Source: Sphingorhabdus sp. SMR4y (GTDB lineage Bacteria; Pseudomonadota; Alphaproteobacteria; Sphingomonadales; Sphingomonadaceae). From it: a stretch of 64,000 bases of DNA. Below, piece after piece: positions 16,731 to 24,566 of this stretch. The notes beneath the pieces are model-generated. The model saw only the letters and a list, made by a program, of their open reading frames with translations. It was not told the origin of the DNA and ran no database searches. How positions within the stretch are numbered: the first letter of the stretch is position 1; the number at the start of each line of letters is the position of its first letter. The stretch is from the NCBI RefSeq assembly GCF_002218195.1, contig NZ_CP022336.1, positions 1,979,001-2,043,000 of the forward strand, given 5' to 3'. Made by a program: the position numbers and the translations under genes.

Positions 16731-17546
16731 ATGGCTGACAATTTTATTGCCGAGATTCCCGAAATCGGGCGGAAACGTTTCCGGGAAGATGTAGACAGCG
16801 TCACCATCACAAATCCGGCAGAAATTCGCCCTGCTGCCGAAGCCGTCCACAAGATCGTACAATCCTATGGATTCAGAATAGCGGTTTCGGCCGATATTTC
16901 ATCCAAGGCGCATCTGGTCGACGCAGACGGCAATCTGATCAACAAGGATGTCTTCGGCTGGGTCGCCGAAGGCGAACGCTGGTGGGAAGACACCCGCCTC
17001 GCGCTCAGCTCTCCGCTGCCCAGGGCTTGCCGCTACGAAAGCGAGCCGGTCTGGTGCAATGGGGACGGGTTTCATGGTCATTGGCCGAATGAATATCTCG
17101 ACAAGATCGACCTGAAGGATTTCTATGCGCAGGGCGGCACCTCGGCAAAATCTGCCATTCTCATCCCGGTGCACCTGCCGTTCGGCCAGATAGCCGCGGT
17201 CAGCTTCACCCCTCTGGACCATGACAGGTCGGACCTTACCGAACCCTATCGGCTCTATTCCGATTTTTTCAGCATCATCACTCGCCGTTTTGTCACCGGT
17301 TATGTACTGGCTATGCGAGAGAAGCACCGGATGCCGGCCAATTGCATCCTGTCGAAGCGGGAAGCCGAATGCCTGCACTGGGCTGCAATCGGCAAGACCG
17401 ACAAGGAAATCAGCATGATCCTGTCACTCAGCCATGCGACCATCCGCTATCACGTCAACCGCGCCGGACAAAAATTGAACAGCGTCAACCGCGGACAGAC
17501 GATTTTCAAGGCCGGACAGCTGGGATATCTTGGCGCCACCGACTGA
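16731..17546 (+). CDS. LuxR-family transcriptional regulator
   Basis: A 271-residue regulator with a LuxR/FixJ-type helix-turn-helix at about residues 205-262 (LSKREAECLHWAAIGKTDKE ... HATIRYHVNRAGQKL). The N-terminal half has an autoinducer-binding-domain-like pattern but no clear acyl-homoserine-lactone pocket signature, and no luxI gene is nearby. AAGGAG stands nine bases before the ATG. Given its position after the E1/lipoyl operon and between divergent catabolic blocks, it is a reasonable candidate for the local pathway regulator, sensing a metabolite rather than a quorum signal. That role is inferred. Confidence 0.85.
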   Translation: MADNFIAEIPEIGRKRFREDVDSVTITNPAEIRPAAEAVHKIVQSYGFRIAVSADISSKAHLVDADGNLINKDVFGWVAEGERWWEDTRLALSSPLPRACRYESEPVWCNGDGFHGHWPNEYLDKIDLKDFYAQGGTSAKSAILIPVHLPFGQIAAVSFTPLDHDRSDLTEPYRLYSDFFSIITRRFVTGYVLAMREKHRMPANCILSKREAECLHWAAIGKTDKEISMILSLSHATIRYHVNRAGQKLNSVNRGQTIFKAGQLGYLGATD

Positions 17547-17594
17547 TCGACCGGCCAGAAGACCACGCCCCGCATCTGGCGCGGGACAGTGCGG

Positions 17595-18059
17595 CTATTT
17601 GCGCAGGATCGCGAATACTGCGGTCATGGTCATGAGCACCGTGTCCCCGCAGACAATCCGGCCACTGCAATAGGCCGTGCGCTTGCTCATGCGGTCAATC
17701 GTACAATAAGCCTCGACCCAATCCCCCAGCTTTGCCGCCGCCAGATAATTGGTGTTCAGGCTCATCGTCGCAACCGGCAGACGGGGCCGTTCGGCTTCAT
17801 GGACCTGCAGGCTCAGCGCAACATCGGCGAGCGTCCCGAGGACACCGCCATGCGCCACATTGATATGGTTGATCTGGCCCTCGTGGATGCGCGTCCCGAC
17901 GACGATACAATCGCCGTCGGACCGCACATGATAGGGCCCGGCCATATCGAGAAACGGGTTCGAAAACTTCGCCCGCTCAAAACCGGCCGGGACATTATCT
18001 CCCAAGGTCAGGCAGCCGCCCGCTTCGGGCTTTTCGGAGGCTCTTCCGAATCCAGCCAC
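17595..18059 (-). CDS. Hotdog-fold thioesterase (PaaI-like)
   Basis: A PaaI/YbgC-type hotdog protein of up to 154 residues, with the family helix segment HGGVLGTLADVALSLQVHE and later NTNYLAAAKLGDWVEAYCTI. These enzymes release free acids from acyl- or aryl-CoA and often rescue CoA from dead-end esters. The longest reading starts at GTG 18059 and overlaps the end of the Rieske gene by 52 nt. A TTG at 18005 would remove nearly all overlap and still leave 136 residues, the normal family size. Neither has a strong Shine-Dalgarno, so the start is uncertain. Confidence 0.82.
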   Translation of the reverse strand: MAGFGRASEKPEAGGCLTLGDNVPAGFERAKFSNPFLDMAGPYHVRSDGDCIVVGTRIHEGQINHINVAHGGVLGTLADVALSLQVHEAERPRLPVATMSLNTNYLAAAKLGDWVEAYCTIDRMSKRTAYCSGRIVCGDTVLMTMTAVFAILRK

Positions 18060-19585
18060 AGGTTCAGCGTCTCGTGAAAATGGCGAAGCTTCGATTCCTG
18101 ATATTGGGCGAACAGCGACACGCCGTCGGGCTGGCTCTTCACACCCTTCTGCATGGCCTTGTGGTTCAGATAATCCTGATTGAAAATCTTGTTCAGATAG
18201 CTGCCGAATTCAGCCGCCTGCGTATAGTCGTCTTCCAGATCGAGGAAGGTGCATTTCGCCGGCTCCGGCCGCTCTGCACCCTCGGGCAGCGCAACCATGA
18301 ACATGACTTCATGCAGCGACTGTTCCGGATTGTCACCATCCGGGCGGAACCGGTAGAAGATCGGATTGAAATCGGCCCAGGGGCTGATGTTCGGGAATAC
18401 GCTGTAGAAAATAGCGTCCATCAGATCGGCGTCGCTGATCTCGTCGACCATGTCCCCCCATGTTGGACGCATTTCCTCGCGGCGCGCCTGGGCGGCCTGG
18501 TCGCGCAGGGCGTGGGCCGATTCGTCGGTATAGACCATCGGCATATCTTCATCCGCAGGCGCGATCTTCCCGCCGATCCAGTTGCACATGTGCGGATCGG
18601 CCGATGTCACATCACCCTCAATATAATTGGCTTCCATATCAAAGATACCGCTCTTGCCGTTCGGCAGCGATACTTTCACGCGATTTTCCTCAATCCGTTC
18701 GAACTTGTGCTTGCTGATCGGATGAATGAAACTCTGGAAGGCCTTCTGGTCTGGGAAAGCGGTCGGGTCGGGATTGACCAGCCCGGTATGCGGGCTCGGC
18801 TGACCGTGGGCTGACATCGCGCGGGACATATTGTGCCAGACGTCATATTTGCTGTTTGCATCGGCAAAGGCGGGCATCAGCTCGGGATGGGTGCCGACCA
18901 CATGGTAGGATTCCATGAACGCTTCCTGCGCGATCTTCCAGTTGCAGGGCAGACGCTTGATCATGTGCGCCGCCTTGTAGCGCCGCTCGAAAGGGATCTG
19001 GAAATGGCGATCAATGTCGCCGAGAAAATCCTCCAGCGGCTCGCAATTCGGATCCGGGTTGATGAAGACAAAACCGCCCCATTCACCGACGCTGATTTCC
19101 TTCAGACTGTGGGTCTCTTCGCTGACCGACGGGAAATCCCACTGGCAGGGCACTTCTTTCAGCTTGCCGTCCAATTCCCAGGACCAGCCATGGAACGGGC
19201 AGCGCAGCGCCTTCTGGCCTTTCTTGTGATTGTCGCAAATTGCTCGGCCACGGTGCATACAGCTGTTCGGGAACGCCTTGATCTCGTCTTCCGAAACGCG
19301 GACCACCAGAAAGGACAGTTCGGCGATATCGTAGACGAACGTATCGCCGACATTCTTGATTTCATCTTTGTGGCAAGCCATCTGCCAGACGCGTTTCCAG
19401 AGCCGCTCGACTTCGCGGTCATGCTCTTCCTTGGACCAGTAACGGCTGACCTCGACAGTCGTAACACCAGGCTCCATGGGAGATTCTTCGAGATACACAG
19501 CCGGCGGCGCGACTTTGTCACCCTCCAGCAGTTCCGTGTAGGAAATACCGTTGGACCGATTATGTCCGGTTAAAGTCTCAACCAT
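18008..19585 (-). CDS. Rieske [2Fe-2S] aromatic-ring-hydroxylating oxygenase, large subunit
   Basis: A Rieske non-haem iron oxygenase alpha subunit of 525 residues. The Rieske cluster ligands are CMH and CPFH (Cys109, His111, Cys129, His132 from the chosen start). The mononuclear iron site is visible as ESYHVVGTHPE. The ATG at 19585 is spaced six bases from AGGAG; the adjacent ATG at 19588 is possible. The enzyme would hydroxylate a ring or an activated carbon using electrons from a reductase not encoded in this block. Gene order places it next to a thioesterase gene, with a glutathione transferase gene divergent. Its length is somewhat above the 420-460 residues of typical dioxygenase alpha subunits. 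Confidence 0.9.
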   Translation of the reverse strand: MVETLTGHNRSNGISYTELLEGDKVAPPAVYLEESPMEPGVTTVEVSRYWSKEEHDREVERLWKRVWQMACHKDEIKNVGDTFVYDIAELSFLVVRVSEDEIKAFPNSCMHRGRAICDNHKKGQKALRCPFHGWSWELDGKLKEVPCQWDFPSVSEETHSLKEISVGEWGGFVFINPDPNCEPLEDFLGDIDRHFQIPFERRYKAAHMIKRLPCNWKIAQEAFMESYHVVGTHPELMPAFADANSKYDVWHNMSRAMSAHGQPSPHTGLVNPDPTAFPDQKAFQSFIHPISKHKFERIEENRVKVSLPNGKSGIFDMEANYIEGDVTSADPHMCNWIGGKIAPADEDMPMVYTDESAHALRDQAAQARREEMRPTWGDMVDEISDADLMDAIFYSVFPNISPWADFNPIFYRFRPDGDNPEQSLHEVMFMVALPEGAERPEPAKCTFLDLEDDYTQAAEFGSYLNKIFNQDYLNHKAMQKGVKSQPDGVSLFAQYQESKLRHFHETLNLWLDSEEPPKSPKRAAA

Positions 19586-19767
19586 CATCTTCTCCTGAAA
19601 ACTGAACGTCTTTGTTTCGATCAAAATAGCCTAATCAGGCCCTTCGGCCACTAGTGAATCTGGCAGCATCGCCTGTTGTTTTTGAGAGGTTAGTCCCCGG
19701 TGGTTACCTGTGTATCTTTACATCATATAGAGACGGAAGCGAATCCGCCCCGAAGGAGAAATCTCAC

Positions 19768-20397
19768 GTGAAGCTTTATTCCAGCCTTGGTCCCAACCCC
19801 CGATTCATCCGCATGTTCATTATCGAGAAGGGCCTCGACGTCGAGCGCGTGCATATCGATATTCTCACGGCGGAAAACCGGCAGCCCGACTTTGCCGACA
19901 AGAATATACTGGGCACCACGCCGGTGCTCGAACTCGACAACGGCTTCATGCTCAGCGAGATCATGGCGATTGCCGAATATCTCGAAGAAACCCATCCCGA
20001 CCCCGCCCTGATCGGATCCACCGCCCAGGAACGCGCCGAAGTGCGAATGTGGACAAGACGGATTGACCTTGAAATTGCCGTTCCCATGACCCTTGGGTTC
20101 CGGGGCGGAGCCGGCCGGCCGATGTTCGAACCGCGGATGGATGTCGTCGGCGCCGAAGGCGCGGCCGAGCTGTCGCGCATGGCGGACAACAGGTGGAAAT
20201 GGCTTGATGCGCAGCTCGAGGGCAAAGACTATATCTGCCAGGACAAGTTCACCATGGCGGACCTTATCGCCTATTGCTTCATCCAGTTCGGCTACACGGT
20301 CGGCTGGTCGCTGCCCGAAGGCACCGACAATCTGGCAAAATTTGTCGACCGCATCGGCGAGCGGCCATCCTCGAAAGTCTGGCAGGACAGCGAATGA
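19768..20397 (+). CDS. Glutathione S-transferase family protein
   Basis: A 209-residue GST with an N-terminal thioredoxin-like domain (SLGPNPRFIRMFIIEKG, then the cis-Pro loop GTTPVLELDNG and the gamma-site SEIMAI) and a C-terminal helical domain with FTMADLIAY. A GTG start at 19768 is chosen because GGAG ends nine bases before it. The open frame extends back to 19654 without a ribosome site. The gene overlaps the next one by ATGA and so belongs to a plus-strand operon of GST, VOC and ThuA genes. In ring-degradation loci GSTs often open or isomerise reactive intermediates; a detoxification role is equally possible. Confidence 0.9.
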   Translation: MKLYSSLGPNPRFIRMFIIEKGLDVERVHIDILTAENRQPDFADKNILGTTPVLELDNGFMLSEIMAIAEYLEETHPDPALIGSTAQERAEVRMWTRRIDLEIAVPMTLGFRGGAGRPMFEPRMDVVGAEGAAELSRMADNRWKWLDAQLEGKDYICQDKFTMADLIAYCFIQFGYTVGWSLPEGTDNLAKFVDRIGERPSSKVWQDSE

Positions 20398-20942
20398 GCA
20401 GCAAGCCAGCCTCTCTCGCCAAACTCGGCACGATCATGCAGATCAGCTATGTGCCGGAGGATTATGATGCCGCGCTCGATTACTGGACCCAGAAAATGGG
20501 CGCCGGCCCGTTTTTCCACACCGAAAAGGTCGAGGTGGAAAATGTCAAATATCGCGGCGAGCCTTCGGATATCCAGTTCTCCATGGCGATCGGCTATTGG
20601 GGCGATATTCAGGTCGAACTGATCCGCCCGAACAATGATGCCCCGTCGATGTTCAAGGACTGGCGGGAAAAAGGTCTGCAGGGTGTTCAGCATCTCTGTC
20701 TGGTCGTCGACGATCTGGCGCACGCCCGCGCACTGACCGAAGAAGCGGGTGGCGAGGTCATTCAGGAAGTCAGTCTGCCCGGCGGTGTCGGCGGTGCCTT
20801 TTATGCCGATTATGGCGGCGGCCCCGGCACGATCATAGAATATCTGCAAATTCCGCAGGCCGGCCTCGATGGCTTTGCCGCCATGCGCCAGATGCATCTC
20901 GACTGGGATGGCAAAACAAACCCCGTAATAGGAAAAGAATAG
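20394..20942 (+). CDS. VOC-superfamily protein (glyoxalase/methylmalonyl-CoA epimerase-like)
   Basis: A 182-residue vicinal-oxygen-chelate protein with the paired beta-alpha-beta-beta-beta repeats. The first begins IMQISYVPEDYDAALDYW and the second GVQHLCLVVDDLAHA. Likely metal ligands include the His of GVQHLC and the Glu of IIEYLQ. The start overlaps the GST stop by four bases, which fixes both ends. Members of the superfamily isomerise, epimerise or cleave CoA esters and catechols on a divalent metal. The layout resembles the small epimerase-like group rather than extradiol dioxygenases, which are longer. Its specific reaction is unknown. Confidence 0.85.
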   Translation: MSSKPASLAKLGTIMQISYVPEDYDAALDYWTQKMGAGPFFHTEKVEVENVKYRGEPSDIQFSMAIGYWGDIQVELIRPNNDAPSMFKDWREKGLQGVQHLCLVVDDLAHARALTEEAGGEVIQEVSLPGGVGGAFYADYGGGPGTIIEYLQIPQAGLDGFAAMRQMHLDWDGKTNPVIGKE

Positions 20943-21728
20943 ATGAGCGAAGCGCCAGAACGTCGCCCCGACCAGAAACCGATCCACTGCGTGCTGGTCG
21001 CCGCAGGCAAATATCACGATATCGATTATGCCCGGCTTGAAGTGATGAAGCTTCTGGCCGAGGATGACCGGATCCGGGTCCGCGTGTTCGAGGATTATGA
21101 AAATCTCGAAGCGATCAGAAATGCCGATTTTCTGGTCAGCTATACCTGCGACCTGCAACCCAGCGAAGCGGCACAGAAAAATATTCAGGATTTCGTCAAT
21201 AATGGCGGACGTTATTTCGCGCTGCATGGCACCAATGCGGTGCTCAAATTTCTCGATGATGGCCTGGTCGACGCCCCGGATGAGATGCCGGTCTTCGCTG
21301 ACACGCTCGGCACGCGCTTTTTAAGCCATCCACCGATCATTCCGTTCACCGTCGACAACGCCCAGCCGGATCACCCGCTGGTCAAGGGCATCCCCAGCTT
21401 TGAAACCGTCGACGAACAATATCTGGTCGAGACCCGCGCCGAACTCGATGTCCTGCTCGACACCGAATATAATGGCACGGATGACATCAGCGGCTTCGTC
21501 CACAGCGATATCAAGAAGAGCCGCCATCCGGTCTTCTACATCCGGCGGATGGGCGAAGGCGCCGTGCTCTATCTGACCATGGGGCACTGCCGTGGCCATT
21601 ATGACATGGAGCCGGTGCTCGACTGGTGGCCGGAGGTAGATCGATCCGGCTGGCAGCAGCCGATCATCTATGACCTGCTGCGGCGCGGTATCGGCTGGAG
21701 CTGCGAACCCGCCATAGCAAAATTCTAA
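20943..21728 (+). CDS. ThuA-domain protein
   Basis: A 261-residue ThuA-like protein with a class I glutamine-amidotransferase-like fold (YFALHGTNAVLKFLDDG; PLVKGIPSFETVDEQYLVE; PVFYIRRMGEGAVLYLTMGH). The name comes from trehalose utilisation, but family members occur in many catabolic loci and their reaction is poorly defined. It starts immediately after the VOC stop codon and is therefore the third gene of the GST-VOC-ThuA operon. The SDR gene 32 nt downstream has its own AAAGGAG and may also be part of this transcript. Confidence 0.82.
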   Translation: MSEAPERRPDQKPIHCVLVAAGKYHDIDYARLEVMKLLAEDDRIRVRVFEDYENLEAIRNADFLVSYTCDLQPSEAAQKNIQDFVNNGGRYFALHGTNAVLKFLDDGLVDAPDEMPVFADTLGTRFLSHPPIIPFTVDNAQPDHPLVKGIPSFETVDEQYLVETRAELDVLLDTEYNGTDDISGFVHSDIKKSRHPVFYIRRMGEGAVLYLTMGHCRGHYDMEPVLDWWPEVDRSGWQQPIIYDLLRRGIGWSCEPAIAKF

Positions 21729-21760
21729 CCCCGATTTCACGAAACATAAAGGAGACGACA

Positions 21761-22519
21761 ATGGATTTAGGACTCAAGGGCAAGAAAGTCATTCTCACCG
21801 GCGGTAGCCGCGGCCTCGGGCGCGCAGCGCTGGAACATTTTGCAGCGGAAGGTGCGGATGTCGCCTTTTTCTCGCGCAATGCCGAACAGGTTGCGGCTGC
21901 GAAAAAGGAACTCGAAGCCCATGGTGGCAAGGTGATCGGCGACGCGCTCGATATGACCGATCTCGACGGCTATGCCAAATGGCTGGAAAAGGCCGCAGGC
22001 GATCTCGGCGGCTGCGATATTTTCATCCACAATGTCAGCTCCTCCGGCGCCGGAGCGACCGGTGACTGGGAAGTCACCTTCAACACCGACATTCTCGGCG
22101 CGGTCAAGGCGATGGAAGTGCTCGAACCGCATCTCGAAAAATCAGACGATGGCAGCGTGATCTTCATGTCCTCCACCGCAGCCTTCGAAACCTTTGTCGC
22201 ACCACAGGCTTTCAACGCGATGAAAGCCGCGCTGATCACTTATGGCAGCCAGCTTGGCCAGGCCCTCGGCCCCAAGGGTATCCGCGTCAACATGGTCTCG
22301 CCGGGACCGATCAAATTCCCGGGCGGCAACTGGTCGCAGATCGAAAAAGGCATGCCTGAATTTTACGAAGGCACGAAAGCCGGCTTCGCTCTGGGTGATT
22401 TCGGCACCGCCGATGACGTCGCCCGCAGCGTCGTCTTCCTCGCCAGCCCGGCGTCTAGCTACACCACCGGCGCGCATCTAGTGATCGACGGCGGCTTCAC
22501 CAAGCGCGTCCAGTTCTAA
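21761..22519 (+). CDS. Short-chain dehydrogenase-like protein with Tyr-to-Phe active-site change
   Basis: A 252-residue SDR-fold protein with an intact cofactor motif (TGGSRGLG, 13-20) and an Arg after strand 2 (SRN) that suggests NADP. The serine (Ser138) and lysine (Lys155) of the active site are in place, but the tyrosine thirteen residues after the serine is Phe151 (FNAMK instead of YxxxK). NNAG is also altered (HNVSS). The C-terminal TGAHLVIDGG is typical. Without the tyrosine proton donor, ordinary carbonyl reduction should be weak, so it may use another residue or serve a non-redox role. A strong hairpin terminator follows 59 nt later. Confidence 0.85.
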   Translation: MDLGLKGKKVILTGGSRGLGRAALEHFAAEGADVAFFSRNAEQVAAAKKELEAHGGKVIGDALDMTDLDGYAKWLEKAAGDLGGCDIFIHNVSSSGAGATGDWEVTFNTDILGAVKAMEVLEPHLEKSDDGSVIFMSSTAAFETFVAPQAFNAMKAALITYGSQLGQALGPKGIRVNMVSPGPIKFPGGNWSQIEKGMPEFYEGTKAGFALGDFGTADDVARSVVFLASPASSYTTGAHLVIDGGFTKRVQF

Positions 22520-22577
22520 ACCGGCACCATCCATTCCCGATGCGGGATATGATTGATGGCGCTAGACTATATCAGGG

Positions 22578-22608
22578 GTTCCGGTTCATCGCTGGAACCC
22601 TTTTTTAT
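22578..22608 (+). terminator. Rho-independent terminator after the GST-VOC-ThuA-SDR block
   Basis: GGGTTCC / GGAACCC stem of 7 bp with an 11-nt loop, followed by TTTTTT. It separates the plus-strand block from the alcohol dehydrogenase gene, whose ATG is 15 bases further on. That gene must be transcribed from a promoter overlapping this element or by read-through. Confidence 0.8.
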
Positions 22609-22622
22609 GGGAAGAGACAGAT

Positions 22623-23690
22623 ATGACCGATAGCCCGACCAACGCATATCCAGCCAAAGGCTATGCGACCCACGCCCCGGACCAACCGCTTGAACCATTT
22701 TCCTTCACCAGACGCGGCCTGCGGCATGACGATGTGCTGATCGAGATTTCGCATTGCGGAATTTGCCATTCGGACCTGCACACCGCACGAAACGACTGGG
22801 GCGGGAGCAAATATCCGGTACTTCCCGGTCACGAGATAGTCGGTCACGTTCGCGCCGTCGGCGACGATGTCAGCGACTTTTCCCAAGGCGACCGGGTCGC
22901 CGTGGGTTGTATGGTCGACGCCTGCCTGGAATGCGACCATTGCGAGCAGGGTCTCGAACAATATTGTCTCGATGGCGGAATGACCGGCACCTATAATGGT
23001 ACCGACCGCCGTGATGGCAGCCCCACCTATGGCGGCTATTCGGACAAGATCGTTGTGCGCAAGGAATTCGTCTTGCGTATTCCCGACGGCATGGACATGG
23101 GCGCGGCCGCTCCCCTGCTCTGCGCGGGCATCACCACCTATTCGCCGCTGAAACAGTGGAAGGTCGGCCCCGGTAGCAAAGTCGCGGTCGTCGGCCTTGG
23201 CGGCCTCGGCCACATGGGCGTCAAGCTCGCCGCCGCCATGGGCGCCGACGTCACCGTCCTGACCCGCACAGAAGACAAGATGGCCGATGCCAAGGCCCTG
23301 GGTGCCAGGGACATATTGCTGTCGACCGACCGCGAAGCGATGAAAGCTGCGGCGAACAGTTTCGACATGATCCTCAATACCATTCCCGTGCCGCATCCGG
23401 TTGCGCAATATATGCCGCTGCTGAAAGTGGACTGCGCGCAGGTTCTGGTCGGGGTGATCGGCACCTTGCCCGAAATGCACAGCGGCCATCTGCTCGGACG
23501 GCGCATTCTCACAGGCTCGGGGATCGGCGGCATCGCGGAAACCCAGGAGATGCTCGATTTCTGTGCGGAAAAGAATATCCTCCCCGAGATCGAAACAATC
23601 GCGATGCAGGATGTAAACACTGCCTATGACCGGATGGAAAAGTCCGATGTGCGCTACCGCTTCGTGATCGATATGGAGACGCTCGCCTAG
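22623..23690 (+). CDS. Zinc-dependent NAD(P) alcohol dehydrogenase (YahK/cinnamyl-alcohol type)
   Basis: A 355-residue zinc medium-chain dehydrogenase. Catalytic zinc ligands are Cys48 (GICHSD), His70 and Glu71 (GHE) and the later Cys of APLLCAG. The structural zinc ligands are Cys101, Cys104, Cys107 and Cys115 (CLECDHCEQGLEQYC). The Rossmann loop is GLGGLGH. It belongs to the YahK/cinnamyl-alcohol dehydrogenase group, which mostly reduces aldehydes with NADPH. The gene stands alone between a terminator upstream and a convergent crotonase gene 12 nt away. Role: interconversion of an alcohol and an aldehyde produced by the pathway, or general aldehyde detoxification. Confidence 0.93.
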   Translation: MTDSPTNAYPAKGYATHAPDQPLEPFSFTRRGLRHDDVLIEISHCGICHSDLHTARNDWGGSKYPVLPGHEIVGHVRAVGDDVSDFSQGDRVAVGCMVDACLECDHCEQGLEQYCLDGGMTGTYNGTDRRDGSPTYGGYSDKIVVRKEFVLRIPDGMDMGAAAPLLCAGITTYSPLKQWKVGPGSKVAVVGLGGLGHMGVKLAAAMGADVTVLTRTEDKMADAKALGARDILLSTDREAMKAAANSFDMILNTIPVPHPVAQYMPLLKVDCAQVLVGVIGTLPEMHSGHLLGRRILTGSGIGGIAETQEMLDFCAEKNILPEIETIAMQDVNTAYDRMEKSDVRYRFVIDMETLA

Positions 23691-23702
23691 ACGCGAGCGG
23701 AT

Positions 23703-24452
23703 CTATTTTCCTTTGCCGGTGAAGGCTGCGATCCGCTGATGCATATCCGGACCGTGGCCTTCGCTTTCCATCACTTCCCATTGCAGGCCTGCGTCGAGCG
23801 GACCGCCGTCGGTTGCTTCCAGAAGCCGCTTGTTGGCCGCGTGGGAGAAGCCGGAATTGGCGATAATCTTTTGCGCCAGCGCGTCGATTTCGGCATCGAA
23901 CTGCGCGAGCGGCACGGCATATTCCGCCAGACCGATCCGCACGGCTTCTTCGGCGTCAATCATGTCGGCGGTAAACATCAACCGCTTGGCGGTGGCGATG
24001 CCGACCCGGCGCGGCAGCCGCTGGCTCATTCCCCAGACCGGAGTCAGCGCCCATTTCGCATGGGTATCGCCAAAGCGTGCGCTGTCCGCCGCCAATAGGA
24101 AATCCGCCGCCAGCGCCACTTCTAGCGCTCCGGTATAGCAATGGCCATGGACCGCAGCGATCACCGGCTGGGGTAGTTTCTCCAGCATCCGCAGCGTTTC
24201 GGAATGCCATCCGCGCGACGGCACCGCCTCGCCCTCGGCAATATCGCCGAGATCATGCCCGGCCGAGAAACATTTCCCTGCCCCGCGCAGCACCACGCAG
24301 CCGACACTGTCATCCTTGCGCAGATCGGAAACATGATCGCGAAGTTCCCTGAACATGGCCACGGTCAACGCATTGAGCTTGTCCGGGCGATTGAGCGTCA
24401 GCAGCGTCCAACCGTCCCGGTCTTCGCGCAATACCAAGTCAGTCATAACCAT
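23703..24452 (-). CDS. Enoyl-CoA hydratase/isomerase family protein (crotonase fold)
   Basis: A 249-residue crotonase-fold protein. The oxyanion-hole segments GAGKCFSAGHDLGDI and HGHCYTGALEVALAAD are clear, and the Glu of ALEV sits near the first catalytic Glu of hydratases. The second catalytic Glu region reads RFGDTHAKWALTP, without an acidic residue at the usual place. It may therefore be an isomerase or act on an unusual substrate instead of performing plain hydration. It is encoded downstream of the acyl-CoA synthetase gene on the same strand with a REP-like repeat between them, so co-transcription is possible. Confidence 0.88.
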   Translation of the reverse strand: MVMTDLVLREDRDGWTLLTLNRPDKLNALTVAMFRELRDHVSDLRKDDSVGCVVLRGAGKCFSAGHDLGDIAEGEAVPSRGWHSETLRMLEKLPQPVIAAVHGHCYTGALEVALAADFLLAADSARFGDTHAKWALTPVWGMSQRLPRRVGIATAKRLMFTADMIDAEEAVRIGLAEYAVPLAQFDAEIDALAQKIIANSGFSHAANKRLLEATDGGPLDAGLQWEVMESEGHGPDMHQRIAAFTGKGK

Positions 24453-24469
24453 TCGCCCTTGTTCAAATA

Positions 24470-24538
24470 CCGTTCGTGCTGAGCTTGTCGAAGCACCTCT
24501 CGACGCGCACTGCCGTTCGACAGGCTCAGGGCGAACGG
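24470..24538. repeat. REP-like inverted repeat
   Basis: Two 23-base arms, CCGTTCGTGCTGAGCTTGTC plus GAA (24470-24492) and the near-complement ending GGGCGAACGG (24516-24538), match at 20 of 23 positions and could form a large hairpin. I recall this CTGAGC-TTGTCGAA type of extragenic palindrome as frequent in sphingomonad genomes. It lies between the acyl-CoA synthetase and crotonase genes and may act as an mRNA end or decay barrier. Confidence 0.75.
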
Positions 24539-24566
24539 CAAAATATCAACCATAATATTCTATCGG

